Source: Leptodontidium sp. MPI-SDFR-AT-0119 (Eukaryota > Ascomycota > Leotiomycetes > Helotiales > Leptodontidiaceae). Taken from it: a DNA stretch of 64,000 bases. The translations under genes were made by a program, and so were the position numbers. How positions within the stretch are numbered: the stretch's first letter is position 1; each line of letters starts with the position of its first letter. Shown here one piece after another: positions 39,582-51,303 of this stretch. The stretch spans positions 930,001 to 994,000 of the forward strand of contig JAHLEZ010000007.1 of the NCBI GenBank assembly GCA_020726505.1, read 5' to 3'. Below the pieces are notes generated by a model that was not told where the DNA came from, did no database searches, and saw only the letters and a program-made list of their open reading frames with translations.

Positions 39582-40612
39582 TGTTGTGGATTTATCTTTT
39601 GATTTTTCTTGATGTAAGTCTTCTCGATAGAAACGTGAAAATTGGAGAAGTGGTATATTTTGATATCCCGTAATAGATAGAGCTTCGGGGGGTTTTAATA
39701 CCCAAGGGTCCTCTACCTAGGGAATACCCCTCAATGCGGGGTTGAACGCTTGCAAGCTCGAGCTACTTAAGCCTCCCATAAAATCAAGCCATCAAAGTCG
39801 GCAGATGAAGACGGAGCGGGGAGATACTATAGCTTTAAACAGTTGGGAAGTAAGGGACTCTTCCTGATACCCGGATTGGCCGCAGTAAGGTCGTTGAAAT
39901 AAATGCTCATTGGTGTAACTTACTAACTCTCGCTGCTCACTGGAGTGGAGATAACAATGCTATTGGCCACACGATATTTATTTAGGGGTTATCGGATCAC
40001 CAATCTCTAATTCAAACAATCGCAACTAGGGAAAGAATCTATTGGACCGGGGTAGTGGGGGCTCAAGCATGGCGGGGTAGTGAAAAGGGGGTTTTCCAAA
40101 CAGAGGAGTCCGGAGCCCCGCACCTCGGAAGTCACTTCACTTCCTTCTCCCGGCTGGGCAAGGCAACTAATCCGGGATTTGCTCTGCTTTTCCCTGTTGG
40201 ATGATCCTTTTGAATATAGCAAAACCCAGAAATCAAGAAATTTTATACTAGGATACTAGAATATGCATGGTGACCGTTTTGCAGGGGGTAACCAAATGAT
40301 CATAACCGGAGAATCTTCATCCGTACCGTGTCGTGCGACACACATCACAGCGGTGGACAGAAAACATGGTAGGAAACTAAGAAATGACAAGGCAAGCATA
40401 CAGTATAAACGAGACGCTGACAGACAAACGCATGAGTTTATATCACGCTGGGAGGAAGGAGTTCACTCCAGTTACGAGTTTCGTTTCCACAACAAACTCG
40501 CTAAAAGCAGGAGTCAACAAACCCGCTCAGCCCCTGGGTGTAAAACAAATGCAACCTTGAGTGTCCATCAAATCAACAGCGAACTTTAACCCTAACGCAA
40601 AAACCCACTCAC
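39582..40612. other. intergenic region
   Basis: Left part is the oxidase promoter. The frame at 40263-40589 (plus) is open but shows no domain and partly overlaps the 3' flank of the next gene, so I do not annotate it. No repeats or RNA genes seen. Confidence 0.4.
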
Positions 40613-41906
40613 TCACTCAGCGCTAACAAACTTATCCAGCTGCCCCGTCTTCCTACATATCAAATCCTATACAAAACAGCAGTTAGCCGCAACTTCACCA
40701 GCCAAACACCTTTCCCTGCTCATCATTCTACTGGTCTACTTCTCCCATCTTCACTTCAAAATCACCCACCCCCTCATCAATCCCTATTTTTCTTTTTTTC
40801 AAAAAGAGGAGGGAAGATTAGAAAAGGAATAGTAAAAAAAGCAAAAACTCACCACCAACCAGCCCGGAAAAACCCCCACCCACCTCACCACCCCCGCCTT
40901 TGTACCAACATACGTCCTCCCCCTTCGCCCCTTTATAGCATCACCCACAATCCGTCTCCCCGCCTCATCCGCCCTCATAACCCTCTCATCCTGTACCTTC
41001 CCACTCGCCTCCTCTTCCAACACGCCCTTCATACCCCTATAAAAACTCCCTTTGGCAACCTGGAATCTCTCTCCATCCCCCCTTCCTTCTCCCTCTCTTT
41101 TCTTCCTGAGATTGTCATGAAAATTCGTCTTCACAATCCCCAAAACAACAGTAATAGTCCCCACACCCAACGGTTCAAGCTCTAACCTCAACGTCTCGGA
41201 GAGCATGAGCATAGCTGCTTTACTAGCAGCGTAGACGCCGTTCCAAACTAAAGGGACCATGGCGCCGCCGGATGTGATGTTAACTACCGTACCACTGTTT
41301 CCCGATTTTCCCGGCTTCGGATTGGAAGTGGATGTGGAAGTGATCATGAGAGGAGCGAAAGTCCGAATAAGCGCCAACGGACCCCAAACATTCGTCTCGA
41401 AGACTGCGCGTTCTGAATCTGCTATCCCATGGCCGTTGAGGAGGGGGGAGACGAGACTGAGGCCGGCGTTGTTGATGAGGTATTTGAGGCGGAGGGTTGG
41501 GCTGGTGTTGTTATCGCTGTTGCTGGTGTTAATGTCTGGGGTGCTGGTTTGGGTTTTGGTTTTGACAACAGCAAAAGCAGCAGCTATAGATTCATCGGAG
41601 GTGACATCCAGCTCGAGTATCGTGACGTTCGGTAGGTCTTTCAGGTAAGTGAGGGAGGAGAGGGAGCGTGCTGTTGCGAAGACGTGGATTCCTTTTCTGC
41701 TGGTTAGCATATAATGTATGTAAAATATAATACTATACGGAGAGGGACTGGGAGCGTAAGTGTCCTCCTTCAGTCTCGAGTTTAGAAGAATTGTGCGGAT
41801 GGGAGCGATAGGGGGAAGTGGTGATCTCATACAATAGCATACCTTCTTCCACGAAAGCCCTCACGATACCCTCCCCAAGCCCACCTTCACTGCATCCCGT
41901 CACGAG
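40613..41906 (-). CDS. short-chain dehydrogenase/reductase, AYR1-like; 5' end unresolved
   Basis: Rossmann motif TGCSEGGLGEG (in 41906-41833), then NNAG, NITSGGAMVP and the catalytic YAASK. The main exon runs 41696-40853. A clean last exon, 40666-40613, is joined by a 186-nt intron (GTGAGT...TATAG) and ends RKTGQLDKFVSAE. The motif set and length fit 1-acyl-dihydroxyacetone-phosphate reductase-like SDRs, NADPH enzymes on ER or lipid droplets, but the substrate is uncertain. The junction after RAFVEEG is best served by a phase-2 donor GTATGA at 41832, with acceptor CAGCAG ending at 41697. The first coding exon before GAC-GCA-GCA is not found: an acceptor TAG is present at about 41907, but no ATG in phase is visible just upstream. 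Confidence 0.8.
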
Positions 41907-43029
41907 TGCTGCGTCTATCTCTATTTTATCTTATCTTCTCGTTTTTAAGGGCCCAAAAACGTACCCAAAAAGAAGAGAAGAAGATCAAACAACAATATCG
42001 TCTCAACAAAACCCAACTCAGTCAATCAACCAGTTTAGATTCTGGTCTCCAACTCCCAAAACGAAGTAACCAATGCCATACACACACACCTTCTCATCTC
42101 ATAATCGAGGGAAAAGCTTCAGCATTATACTGTTTATACCCCCTCCTCTCCCCTCCTCGCAATAAGCGAAGGCGGCGGAAAAGTAGGTAGGAAATACAAA
42201 AGTCTCCGATCCAACCCCATTCAACCCATCTAATTCACCCGACCCCGACCGTGCTTTGTCAAGAAAACGGCGGGGGAAAGGCTGTAATTAGTCGTAAGAC
42301 CACTTACTCCATCACTCATAATTGCTCATTTCTTGGAATTGATTACAGCTATCCCAGCACGGCAGATCTGACATTGGTCAGTCCGGGCTTGATATCCCCT
42401 TCTCCAGTTTTACAAATACAGTACAGTACTTGGCAAAGTCCCGAAGTAAGATATTGTATCTCTTTTAACTGGACGAGAGAGCGAAGAATGCGATGCGAGT
42501 TGTATCTCAGCGGACCACCTGCTCTTCCTAGTTGTAATCTCGATGCAGAATCGCATTGTAGTTTTTAAGGTGGAATTTCCAAATCACTGTTTGGGTTTGA
42601 ACATAGATTTGAAGTGTATCATCAGAAGTCCTTTTCCTTTTCTTTCCATTCATTTGATATGATATGATACGACATGAGAAGATCTTCGAACCGTTCTTCA
42701 ATCGGCCTTTCCCATCCCCGGGCGACCTATCCGTTTCCACAAGTTCTTCGTCCATCCCTAGAATCCCATCATCTCATCCAAATGCATCCGTGCATCCCTC
42801 CACCCATCCAGCCATCGTTGAAGATTGAAGATTACGTTTAAAGTATATGCAAGTGTCGTTGTTCGTAATCCCAGCGTCCCAACAAATCCCACCCATCCAA
42901 TCCAACGAACCAACCTAACCCAAAAACCCGCTAATCAAGCATCAAAACATTATCAAATGAAGAGAAGAGAAGAGAAGTATTTCATCACTCTCACTCCTGC
43001 CTTCCCCTCGTTTCCCCCTTCCTGTTTAC
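41907..43029. other. intergenic region
   Basis: Should contain the missing first exon of the dehydrogenase (probably within 41950-42200) and the 3' flank of the Ysc84-like gene. Small simple repeats: GATAT(GA) words near 42655 and an AGAGA run at about 42959-42977. No other gene supported. Confidence 0.35.
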
Positions 43030-45291
43030 CTAGGCAACAGCAGCCATAGGTTTAACATTGACATCCATCTGCTCATTCGGCGTCGTTGGAACACTATGAA
43101 ACGTATCCTCCTCAGCCTCATCTCTATTCTTCAATGCCATCTTCTCATCCTCGGCATCCAATGATTTCTGCGTCGAGATAACAGGCGTGATGTTATTCAT
43201 GTGTTGGACCTCAAGTTCCTGCTCGACTTTCTGCTCTAGCGATTCGCTCTTGGAGTCTCGAGAGTCCTCTTTCTCGAGATCTTGCATCACGATAGCTTTC
43301 TCGATCTCAGGACTCTTTTTGTCTGATGTGGAGGCTGCGTCGCTGAGTTTGCGGGGCGCTTCGTTGCTCTGGCGGTCGGTGCCGTGGAGGTCGACTTCCT
43401 CGAAGCTGTCTTTCAATGGGGAGCGACCGCTGGCTTGATCGACCATTCCAGGTCTCGCAAGGTTGCGCGGTGGGAGAGGTGGTGGAGGAGGTCTCTTGGG
43501 GATGTTAACCAAACCTCCTCTCGCCTTGATAGCTTGAGGTGTGATGATTTGAGCTTGAGCCGACGCAGCTTCGAAGATTACGGGTTCTTCTTCATCATCA
43601 TCGTCATCTGTCATGTAGCTAGTGTCAACCGAGACGGTGCGACGGTCAGTACTACTGCGCCCTCGTGGGCTGTCAGCCACGGTCGTACCGTCGAAGTCGT
43701 CGCTGTTGTTGAGTCGACTAAGTGATGTGAGGTCGATCTTCGTGTAGTCGATTTCCTCTGGCTCGACAACCATTGGTTTCTCGTCTTCTTCGACGATCTT
43801 CTTGCTCTGGTCGCTGCGACTCGGGCTTGTACTAGGCGTGAACTTGTCGTCTGTCTGTGTGCCCATCTCCGCAGTTTGCGTTGCTCTATCGGTGCTTGTC
43901 CGTGTGCGGTAGCTTCTATTCGACATATAACTCTCCCTATTGCTCTTCGTCGTCAAGGTATCCATACTTCGTCTATGGAACTTGCTGTACATCGGAGATG
44001 TCGGACTCGGATTAAACTCGAATTGCGTACTCGCAGGTCTGCTCTTTGTACCAGCCTCTCGAATCTCCAATCCCTCTGCCTCCAAAGCCAACACACCGTA
44101 TGGATCCGGATCATCTGGTTCCGGGACACCAAATACCGGGCCATTGAGTCCAGGCTCTTCAATCTCGAGATCTCCAGGCGCAGGTTGGTCTTCTAACAAG
44201 TCCATCATACTTCTGTCGACATCGCTCCGTCCCTCAGCTGCTTTGACCGTCTCCATGAGCATCTTAATTTCGTATGGTGGATGTCGCACTTTCCCAGCCA
44301 GGATATCCGCGACACCAACCCTCTCTCCATAGAATCGCTCATTTTCGTCTGTTCGTTCAATAATGACCGTTCCATCGACCTGGACACCAGCGTAGAAACC
44401 CCGCGATTTCAGGTAAGTGAAAACAGGACGACTATTGAAAATTAGCTCGATGCCCTATTGAATCCCGCGGACCCAATTGAAGTAAATCGGGGGCAAACCT
44501 ACTTTGCCTGCTTCCATTTTCCATCATTCTCCAGAACGCCGCCAACACCGACCGGTCCGGCAACTGCGGATATTTCGCCCCCAAGTGTAGCCCGGATCTT
44601 GGTGAAGGCATGCAGAGCTTTCCGATTGTTGATCACAACCACGCAATCGTAGATGTCGACACCGACGAGAAATCCCAGGCCGGCAGTATGTAGCATGATT
44701 CCGGAAGGGGGACTCCATTCGCCGTCTTCCTTGCGCGCAATCAAAATACCAGACCCTCCTGCGCCGGACACCCATAAGCCCGTCCGCATCGTCGTGAATA
44801 TAGCCAAGCCCACTGCATTTTGTATAACCTTCTCGGGGATCTTCTTCAACACTCGTTGTTTGCCTTTCGGTACGCCTTCAGTCGAAGGGCGGTCTTCCTC
44901 GGCGTAGAATCCATCCTCTGTTTTGCGCCCGAGTCAGTAAATTGCTTTTTTTCCCGCAAAATCTGCGCATTCCCAAAGTCCGGAAAAAACTCACTGCAAA
45001 AGGATTTCAGGATTCTCGCAGCCTTGTCCGATTCTTTGTCTAGAGTCGTAGGCCAGAAAGCTTCGGATCCGATCTTGTTCGAGAATTTGTTGATCGGTGC
45101 GCCGACTGTAGAGCTGTCAGTTTGTTTCCTGCTTGCATTCAGGACAGACAATTGCGATCGAGTGTCTGCTGCCTGCGAATGCGTGCGTGCGACTCACGTT
45201 TATCTACCCAGCCGTAAGCTTTGTCGAAGCCCTTCTTGCTGCCAGTCTTCGTTTTGTCCCATGAGGGAAGCATCGAAGTAACTCGCTGCAT
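43030..45291 (-). CDS. Ysc84/SH3YL1-like SYLF-domain protein
   Basis: Exons 45291-45198, 45105-44995, 44917-44503 and 44431-43030 give 673 residues in frame. The SYLF (DUF500/Ysc84 actin-binding) domain spans about residues 30-230: KLGAPINKFSNKIGSEAFWPTTLDKESDKAARILKSFC, IPEKVIQNAVGLAIFTTMRTG, GSGILIARKEDGEWSPPSGIML, GFLVGVDIYDCVVVINN, GPVGVGG, RPVFTYLKSRGFYAGVQVDGT. The long C-terminal part is Ser/Asp/Glu-rich and disordered with a poly-proline patch (KRPPPPPLPPRN). In yeast, Ysc84 binds phosphoinositides and actin at endocytic patches and carries an SH3 domain. No SH3 domain is seen here; the proline patch could instead be an SH3 ligand. The second intron-3 acceptor candidate was chosen because it alone keeps frame and yields QANRPVFTY. 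Confidence 0.93.
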
Positions 45292-46804
45292 CTTGGCAGA
45301 TCAGTTAGTTCATTCGAGCGAACCGCCTCTCTGTCGAGTCGAACGAGCAGGTTGAGATCAAGCTGTTGTGCTCTGGTCTGCTCTGGTCTGCTCTGGTCTG
45401 CTCTAAACTATTCGAGTCGAGAAGTCGGATGGCGGGGAAGAAGAGGAGGGCTGCTCCCTCGCTCGCTGGCTGGGGCTGGCTGGCGATGACGCTTTCGGTG
45501 GGCTGCTTATGCGATTTGACGTGATTCGATTCGGTTGTCGGGGTGAGGAGAGTTCACTGAGTGAACGGTGCGCGCGGACCTTGTGTTCGTTTCTTCTCTT
45601 TTCCCAATCCTGACAGTGGAGATAGATAAATCAACAACGCAACCAACAACAAGAACCAAGCCTCTGAACCATCATTTGAAAAGTGTAGGCGAAGCAAAGA
45701 GAAGAAGCCGAGTGAAGCGTATATATGGTCTGGGGAGGCCGAGGACGAGTCAGTCAGTCAGTCCCATACCTAGGTAGTAATAGTGGTAGTGAGCGATTAC
45801 GGCCAGACCAGGCCACGCCTCGCTGCCGTCAGACTTAAACAGTTTGCCGGCAAGTCAACGACGGTTAGGTACTTAACGCTAAATAGGTAAGGGTAAGGTG
45901 CCAATAGTTCTTGATGCGCGGAACGGCCGGGGCTGTTGATTACGAAGATCGAGGGGGCGAGCATGGCGAAAGACAAGAAGACTCAGTCAGACGAATCCGG
46001 AGAACTGACATCATAGTTGAGCGAGCGGGCCTCTGGCCATCTGTGCTGTGCTGAGATGAGTGAGCACAACCAACTGAAACAAGCAGAAGAGCAGAGACAC
46101 CGTAACGGGGAACTGAACTGCAAACGGTGATTCAATTCTTTTGAGTTGTTTCTCGGAGATTTGACTGCTAAATATAAATAAATAAATTTTATCTCCCTAC
46201 ATGCAGGAGTAGGGAAGGGACATCAAGGTGGTGGTGATCCAAGACGATCCACCCTGCCCTGCATGTCCCTGCAAGGCTTTGGGTTGGCAGGTCTTGGTGC
46301 TACTATTCGGGACGGGTACAACGGGTGGTCGCACGTGTTGACTCCCGATTTCATAACGGTCCGGGTACGGAAGTATCTAGAGTTAGTTGCAGGAGAATAG
46401 GTTTCTGTGACGACATCATGGCTGGAATAAGGTTTGGGGGACATTGTGGCGAAGGGGCAATTTGTATCTCGGTTCTACCAGCTCCAGAAGTTCCCATCCA
46501 CTGTTGCGAGGTTGAGTTCTCCTGACTTTAACCGAAACCTGTTTTGTTTTTGATCGTGCGCAATACAGTACATAACCCTCAATACATTGTTCGTAAAGGA
46601 TCCGTATATTAAATCTCCTCAGGTCCCACCGTTTCACCATTCCGTGTATATCGATTCCCAAGCGGTTTTGTTTTCCTATCCGATTGAATCCCAAGTATCG
46701 CCCCATTCGTATATTCGTCCCGTTTGTGCAATCGTATACAAAGCCATCATTCGTCCCATCATATTCGGATATTGTTGATCCCATGTCCATCTCCATCGGC
46801 ACAT
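45292..46804. other. intergenic region with small direct repeats
   Basis: Promoter side of the Ysc84-like gene, the 10-bp repeat annotated separately, TACCTAGGTAG and TAGGTA words near 45768-45900, and a short A/T run at about 46172-46190. No supported gene; frames at 46223-46802 have no domain. Confidence 0.4.
45370..45404. repeat. 10-bp tandem repeat, about 3.4 copies
   Basis: The unit CTCTGGTCTG repeats perfectly at 45371, 45381 and 45391 and continues as CTCT. It lies about 80 nt upstream of the Ysc84-like start codon, in its leader or promoter. Confidence 0.85.
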
Positions 46805-47213
46805 CTACAACCCCTTCTTCAATCCACCAATACCTCCAAGACCCGAAGCCACTTCGCTCGCCTGCTGATTGCCGTTAAGCTGGTCTGTCAAGAATCAATT
46901 AGCATTCTTCTTCATGGTCGCAAAACAAAACACAACCCTGAAAGTCCTTCCACTCTCGCATCAAGAGACATAATACCAGCACAGCAAACGCATCATCCAA
47001 GAGACCAAACAAAGACTTACCACCAACGAAATCCTCTCCTTCCTTCATACCCTGCGCCTGCAATTTCTTCTTCTCCGCCTCCGCCTTCGCCTTGAAGAAC
47101 ATGATGCCAATCTGTTGGATGACAGGATCCAAAGCACCGGTCGTGTAGGCCGCTCCGAGAGCAACAGCGATGAAGGCGATGACGGCCGAGATGATGATAT
47201 ACGTGCTAACCAT
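46805..47213 (-). CDS. tiny single-pass membrane protein, 90 residues
   Basis: Exons 47213-47021 and 46884-46805 (intron 136 nt, GTAAGT...GACAG) make one frame. Residues about 5-27 form a clear hydrophobic helix (YIIISAVIAFIAVALGAAY). A charged stretch follows (FKAKAEAEKKKLQAQGMKEGEDF) and then a Gly-rich end (GLGGIGGLKKGL). The start at 47213 is chosen because the protein begins directly with the hydrophobic segment; a longer in-frame start upstream adds an unlikely leader. The type suggests a mitochondrial or ER membrane adaptor. I do not recognise a named family, but tight splice signals and codon texture argue that it is real. Confidence 0.7.
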
Positions 47214-47976
47214 GATTGTGCTTGCTTGGATACTGACTGATTGATGAGGACTCGGTACGTAGGGACTTGATACTTGATAAAGATAGGAGAAGATAGGTCG
47301 AAAATTCCAAAGATTGAAGATGAGAGATATCAATTGAACTCAAAAGCGAAACGCGAAAACCAACACAAGGAGACACTCATTTATATCCCTCTTCCTACCT
47401 CATCTCTGACCCAGTACCTACGTAAGACCTGTTCCTGTTCTCGTCCATAAATATATGTATGACGTTTGCTTATCCCATCCCGCTTTCAAGATCCCCGGCT
47501 TAAAATCAAGATTGACGAATTGCCAACACCGCCCAGCAGGGTTCTGGTAGACTTCTACCTGTCGTTACTGGTTGAGGCTGAATTCGTGCAGAGGTGGGTA
47601 ATTTGACTTGTATCAGGTTTCTGGATGAGGGGATAGGTTGATGGATGTGGAAAACATGATTGATGGGGGAGGGCGTGCAGCTTGAAGACGGGAAGTTGGA
47701 GACATCTGACAACGCCAAGAGGAGTGGATGCACATGATTCGATGGTCTCGCTTCGAGCCTCCGGCGAACAACATCGTACAGTCTCTCGTGAGAAACTGTG
47801 CTATGCTGTGCCTCTCGACAACTAGACGGCGGCGGCCCCAAACCTCTTTCCGAATCCCGTTCGTTCGTCAACCCATCCAATATAGTAGAAATTGACGTTT
47901 TAATCTCCCGCGTCCCGATTTTCAATTGCAAATTTATCACCTGCCTGTTTAGCTGTTCCTTCCCACCCGCCTCGCA
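47214..47976. other. intergenic region between divergent genes
   Basis: Holds the promoters of the small membrane protein and of the broken paraoxonase-like gene. The minus-strand frame 47506-47940 has no domain and is not annotated. Confidence 0.4.
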
Positions 47977-49011
47977 ATGGGCAAGAAAGCCACAATCCTC
48001 ATCTCAAGCACGATAGTCATTCTCGCAGTACTCTGGCAAGTAATTAGTCCTCCGAGACGCCCTCTTCATCACATTCGGTATCGGACAAGCGCATCAACGA
48101 ATCGAAGAATTCCCGTACCAATGCCGCAGACTTACCTCTCCACTCCTAGACTCATGCGAGGACATGGTCCTGGATGAAGAAGGGCGGACTCTCTTCGCTG
48201 CATATTCATCGATCTCCAGTCGAAGGGGTTGGGTTCCTGGATAAATAAACACTTCCTTATCGGTTACCCCGTCTACGTAATGACAGCGTAGTTATGGTAA
48301 TCTTACTGAATGATAAACCAGGGGAGATAAATATGATATTTCAGCACGAGATTTCAACGATCGCGTTTCTGTACTTGATATCGATGAACCAGGCCCAGAC
48401 GGGCTATATGGTTTGCGCAAGTTAGAGATAACAGGTACCTACGTGTCCACGGGGGGTCGAGAAATAGACGTTCATGGTATTGCTATGGAAGTACTTTCGC
48501 CAACACGGCTTCGCTTCTGAATGAATAACCATCGGCCAGCAATTGATGCGAATGGGAACTTGCTAGATGGTAAAAAAGGGGCGCAAATTCTACTATTGAG
48601 GTATTTGAGCATACGAGAGGAAGTTCGACGTTGGAGCATGTAAAGACTATTTTCCACCAGGCGGTATCGACGCCGAATGGGTTGCTAGCGACTGGTGATG
48701 GAGGGGTGTATGTTACTAATGACCACGACTCCAAGACTGGAGAGGTGTGTGTTCACCACATCCCACATCCCACATTCTATCCTCCCATAATCCTCACCAA
48801 AACACAAACACAAAAACAAAACCAAACACCTAACCAACCTCCTCAGTTCCGCTTCCTCGAAATGATCTTCGGCGGTGGTAGCGTCGCCTACCGCACGCTG
48901 GAGAATGCCACCTCGCCGCACCTTCCGGATTCAAATTCGCCAGAGTATATTGGCTATTTTGGCAGCGAGAAAGGGATGCACGTATCTGATCCCACCAGTT
49001 GTGTTTGGTGA
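47977..49011 (+). pseudogene. paraoxonase/arylesterase-like beta-propeller, frameshifted and truncated
   Basis: It begins with an N-terminal membrane anchor (KKATILISSTIVILAVLW). After a frame slip near 48050 it reads LRDALFITFGIGQAHQRIEEFPYQCRR...CEDMVLDEEGRTLFAAYSSISSRRGWVPG. Then SARDFNDRVSVLDIDEPG...VSTGGREIDVHGIAM, a TGA at 48518-48520 where the family has Trp (RFWMVNHRP-type wording), and a second slip near 48590. It resumes as TIEVFEHTRGSSTLEHVKTIFHQAVSTPNGLLATGDGGVYVTND, has an intron at 48745-48846, and reads FRFLEMIFGGGSVAYR. It then stops well short of the family's end. Members are calcium-dependent lactonases or esterases with six-blade propellers. Two frame slips, two or more stops and the missing last blade make it non-functional. 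Confidence 0.8.
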
Positions 49012-49213
49012 CAAGTAGCTAGACATCGGTATCGCATGGTTAAACGCGGGAGGAAGGAGAGACAGCGACAGACTGAAGTACAGGCGCTGGAAGAGCGTCA
49101 CAATCGAATGTGTCAAGCTAGGCTAAGGCAGAGTACGCAAGCGAGAGAGAGAAGTTGTGAGAAGGGAAGAAGACGATGACAGAAGAAGGGTACGTGTTGG
49201 TCTGGATTAGGTG

Positions 49214-50480
49214 TCAGTCTAGATCTGGTGCATCAAGTTTCGCCAAGACAGGTGCAAGCATTGTAAATTCATTATTAAATCGAAATCGGGACGACTTTCC
49301 CGCTCTCTGCACCAACTTCCACTGAACCACATTCAAGAGCTCATAGACCTGACTCAAGACTGGCGTGCTGACACCCTTCTCCTGCGCCACTCTCAATGCC
49401 GCCCTAAGAATGACATCTAATTCAAGAGGCCGTCCATTCTCCAGATCGACCAACATACTGGGCCGAAATGATCTGGTCGGAGGCGAGTCATGGAGCATGA
49501 GCTGTACGATGTCTTCAGACACAGCGTCTTCATAGCCCGCGGCCGTGGCAATCGCCGCGACTTCTCGCATCGTTGGCTCTAACAGCGTATTCCGACCTGG
49601 GCCCGAGAGTAAATCGCCTACTGAAATCCGTAGTAATGTGCACAAGGTGTTGAACGAGGCGTTCCATAGGAGCTTCCCCCAGCGTGCGCCGACGATATTT
49701 TTGCTCAGTACGCACCTCGCGCCGGACTTGAGTTTCGCGTCAACTAGGCCGGCGTTATAGATCTCGACGAAGAGGCGGGCAGCGTCGAACTGTGTCGCTT
49801 TCGGCAACGTGTCGTCGACGCAGTGGCAGTATGCGCCAACTTTCGACACGTCTGGGTATTGATGAAAAATCGTTGTTGGGCTCGTGAGTCGTGAACCGAT
49901 CATGCTAACGCCGGAGAGTATTGGTGTATTCGGAAAGGCGGCGGCAAAAGGAGCTTCGATGGCCAGGCCGTTTTGTAATAGGGCGAGGGTGGTTTTTTGC
50001 GGCGTGATAAGTGGTTTCAAATCCGATATCAGAGAGGACGTCAGATCTGGGAGGGCTTTGGTCGTGATGACAATAAAGTCGTAGCTTTGTTTGTTGGTAG
50101 TGGCGGAGGCAATGGAGGAGACAACTATTAGAAGAAAGTGTGAAATAAGCCTAGATACCTGACGAAAATACACGAAACTTCGATAAATAAAACAACTTCG
50201 TCTTGGAAGAAAGGGGGAATTGGGAGTGTGAGCAATCTAAAAATTAAGCTGTTTTCTTCTATGACCTACCATTGTACGGCCTCCAGTTTCTGACATTTCC
50301 ATGATCGACCGAGTCGATGTCGAAACCATGCTGCTTCACAAGCGCGTAATTGGACCGTAAGACGGCTGTGACACGGGCGCGCTGCGATTTCTCAAGGATG
50401 TATGCTGCAATCGTTCCCACACCTCCGGCGCCAATGAGGCAGATATCCTTGATCTTGGGAGGCATTGAGAAAGGTGTCAA
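49214..50480 (-). CDS. ketopantoate reductase family protein (ApbA/PanE-like)
   Basis: Exons 50480-50270 and 50124-49214 (intron 145 nt, GTAGGT...AATAG) encode 373 residues. The Rossmann glycine motif is CLIGAGGVGTIAA at about residues 14-26. DFIVITTKAL and LLQNGLAIE are followed by the catalytic-type stretch LSKNIVGARWGKLLWNASFNTLC, with the family's conserved Lys and Asn, and a C-terminal domain with RPSMLVDLENGRPLELDVI. This last block is the signature S-M-x-x-D-x-x-x-x-R-x-x-E-x-(D/E). The family reduces 2-dehydropantoate with NADPH in pantothenate/CoA synthesis. Many fungal paralogues act on other 2-keto acids, so the exact substrate is open. ATG at 50465 is an alternative start five codons downstream. 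Confidence 0.9.
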
Positions 50481-51303
50481 CTAGGAAAAGATTGTTGTGA
50501 GTAATCTTTCCAGGGCAGATAAGTCTGGAGGGCGGATGTGCTGTATATGAGCTCTGGATGGCCGAAAAGAATAGTCTGAACATTATTGATCAATGTATTC
50601 TGGTATCCCCAAGCTGTGCGATCCGGTTCTTCCATGATACAGTGAGGATAACCGAGAAAGCTCCCAAGAAGAGTATCGATGAGCGTTTACAACCTACACC
50701 ACGGGAAGGTGAGAGTTCGACTTTGCAGGCCATGGCTTTTGCTGAGGAAAGGCTTTTAGCTTAGTATCAGTTGAGGGTGACTGTACAGGCACTGGGGAAG
50801 TAAGACTTACAAGAAGCTGCATAGGTTGGCGGTTGAAGATCTGGTCAACACGAATAATCGGACGAAAGCTGATTGATGAGATGATCCCTGGATTTGCGTC
50901 AGTTTGAGATTCGAGTGCGAACGGACTTAAAGGTATACAAACCACACTTATATAATTATACTATATTAGCACTACAGAAGCTAGTACATCTCCGTCCAGA
51001 TCAGGAGAAACAGTGTTGGAGAAGGCAGAACGAGGCACAAACGAGGACGCTTCTCGAAGATCATACAGAAGATATACTCAAGCACTAAGAGAAAATGAAA
51101 ACTACAAATAGCTGCGGCCTCTTACAGGGGCAGTGGATTGAGGCTCGCAAAGGGTGGGAGAGTGAAGACATGCCTCTGCTATATTACTTAATGTTCGCTT
51201 TCCTGGCTTGTTGCACCTATTAGGCATTTTCCTTGTGTTAAACAGAAATCACGCAAAGCCAATAGCCAAAACAGTTGACATCCCACTACTGCACAGAACG
51301 AAA
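50481..51303. other. intergenic region
   Basis: Upstream region of the reductase and 3' flank of the next minus-strand gene. Short plus-strand frames near 50558-51088 have no domain. Confidence 0.4.
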
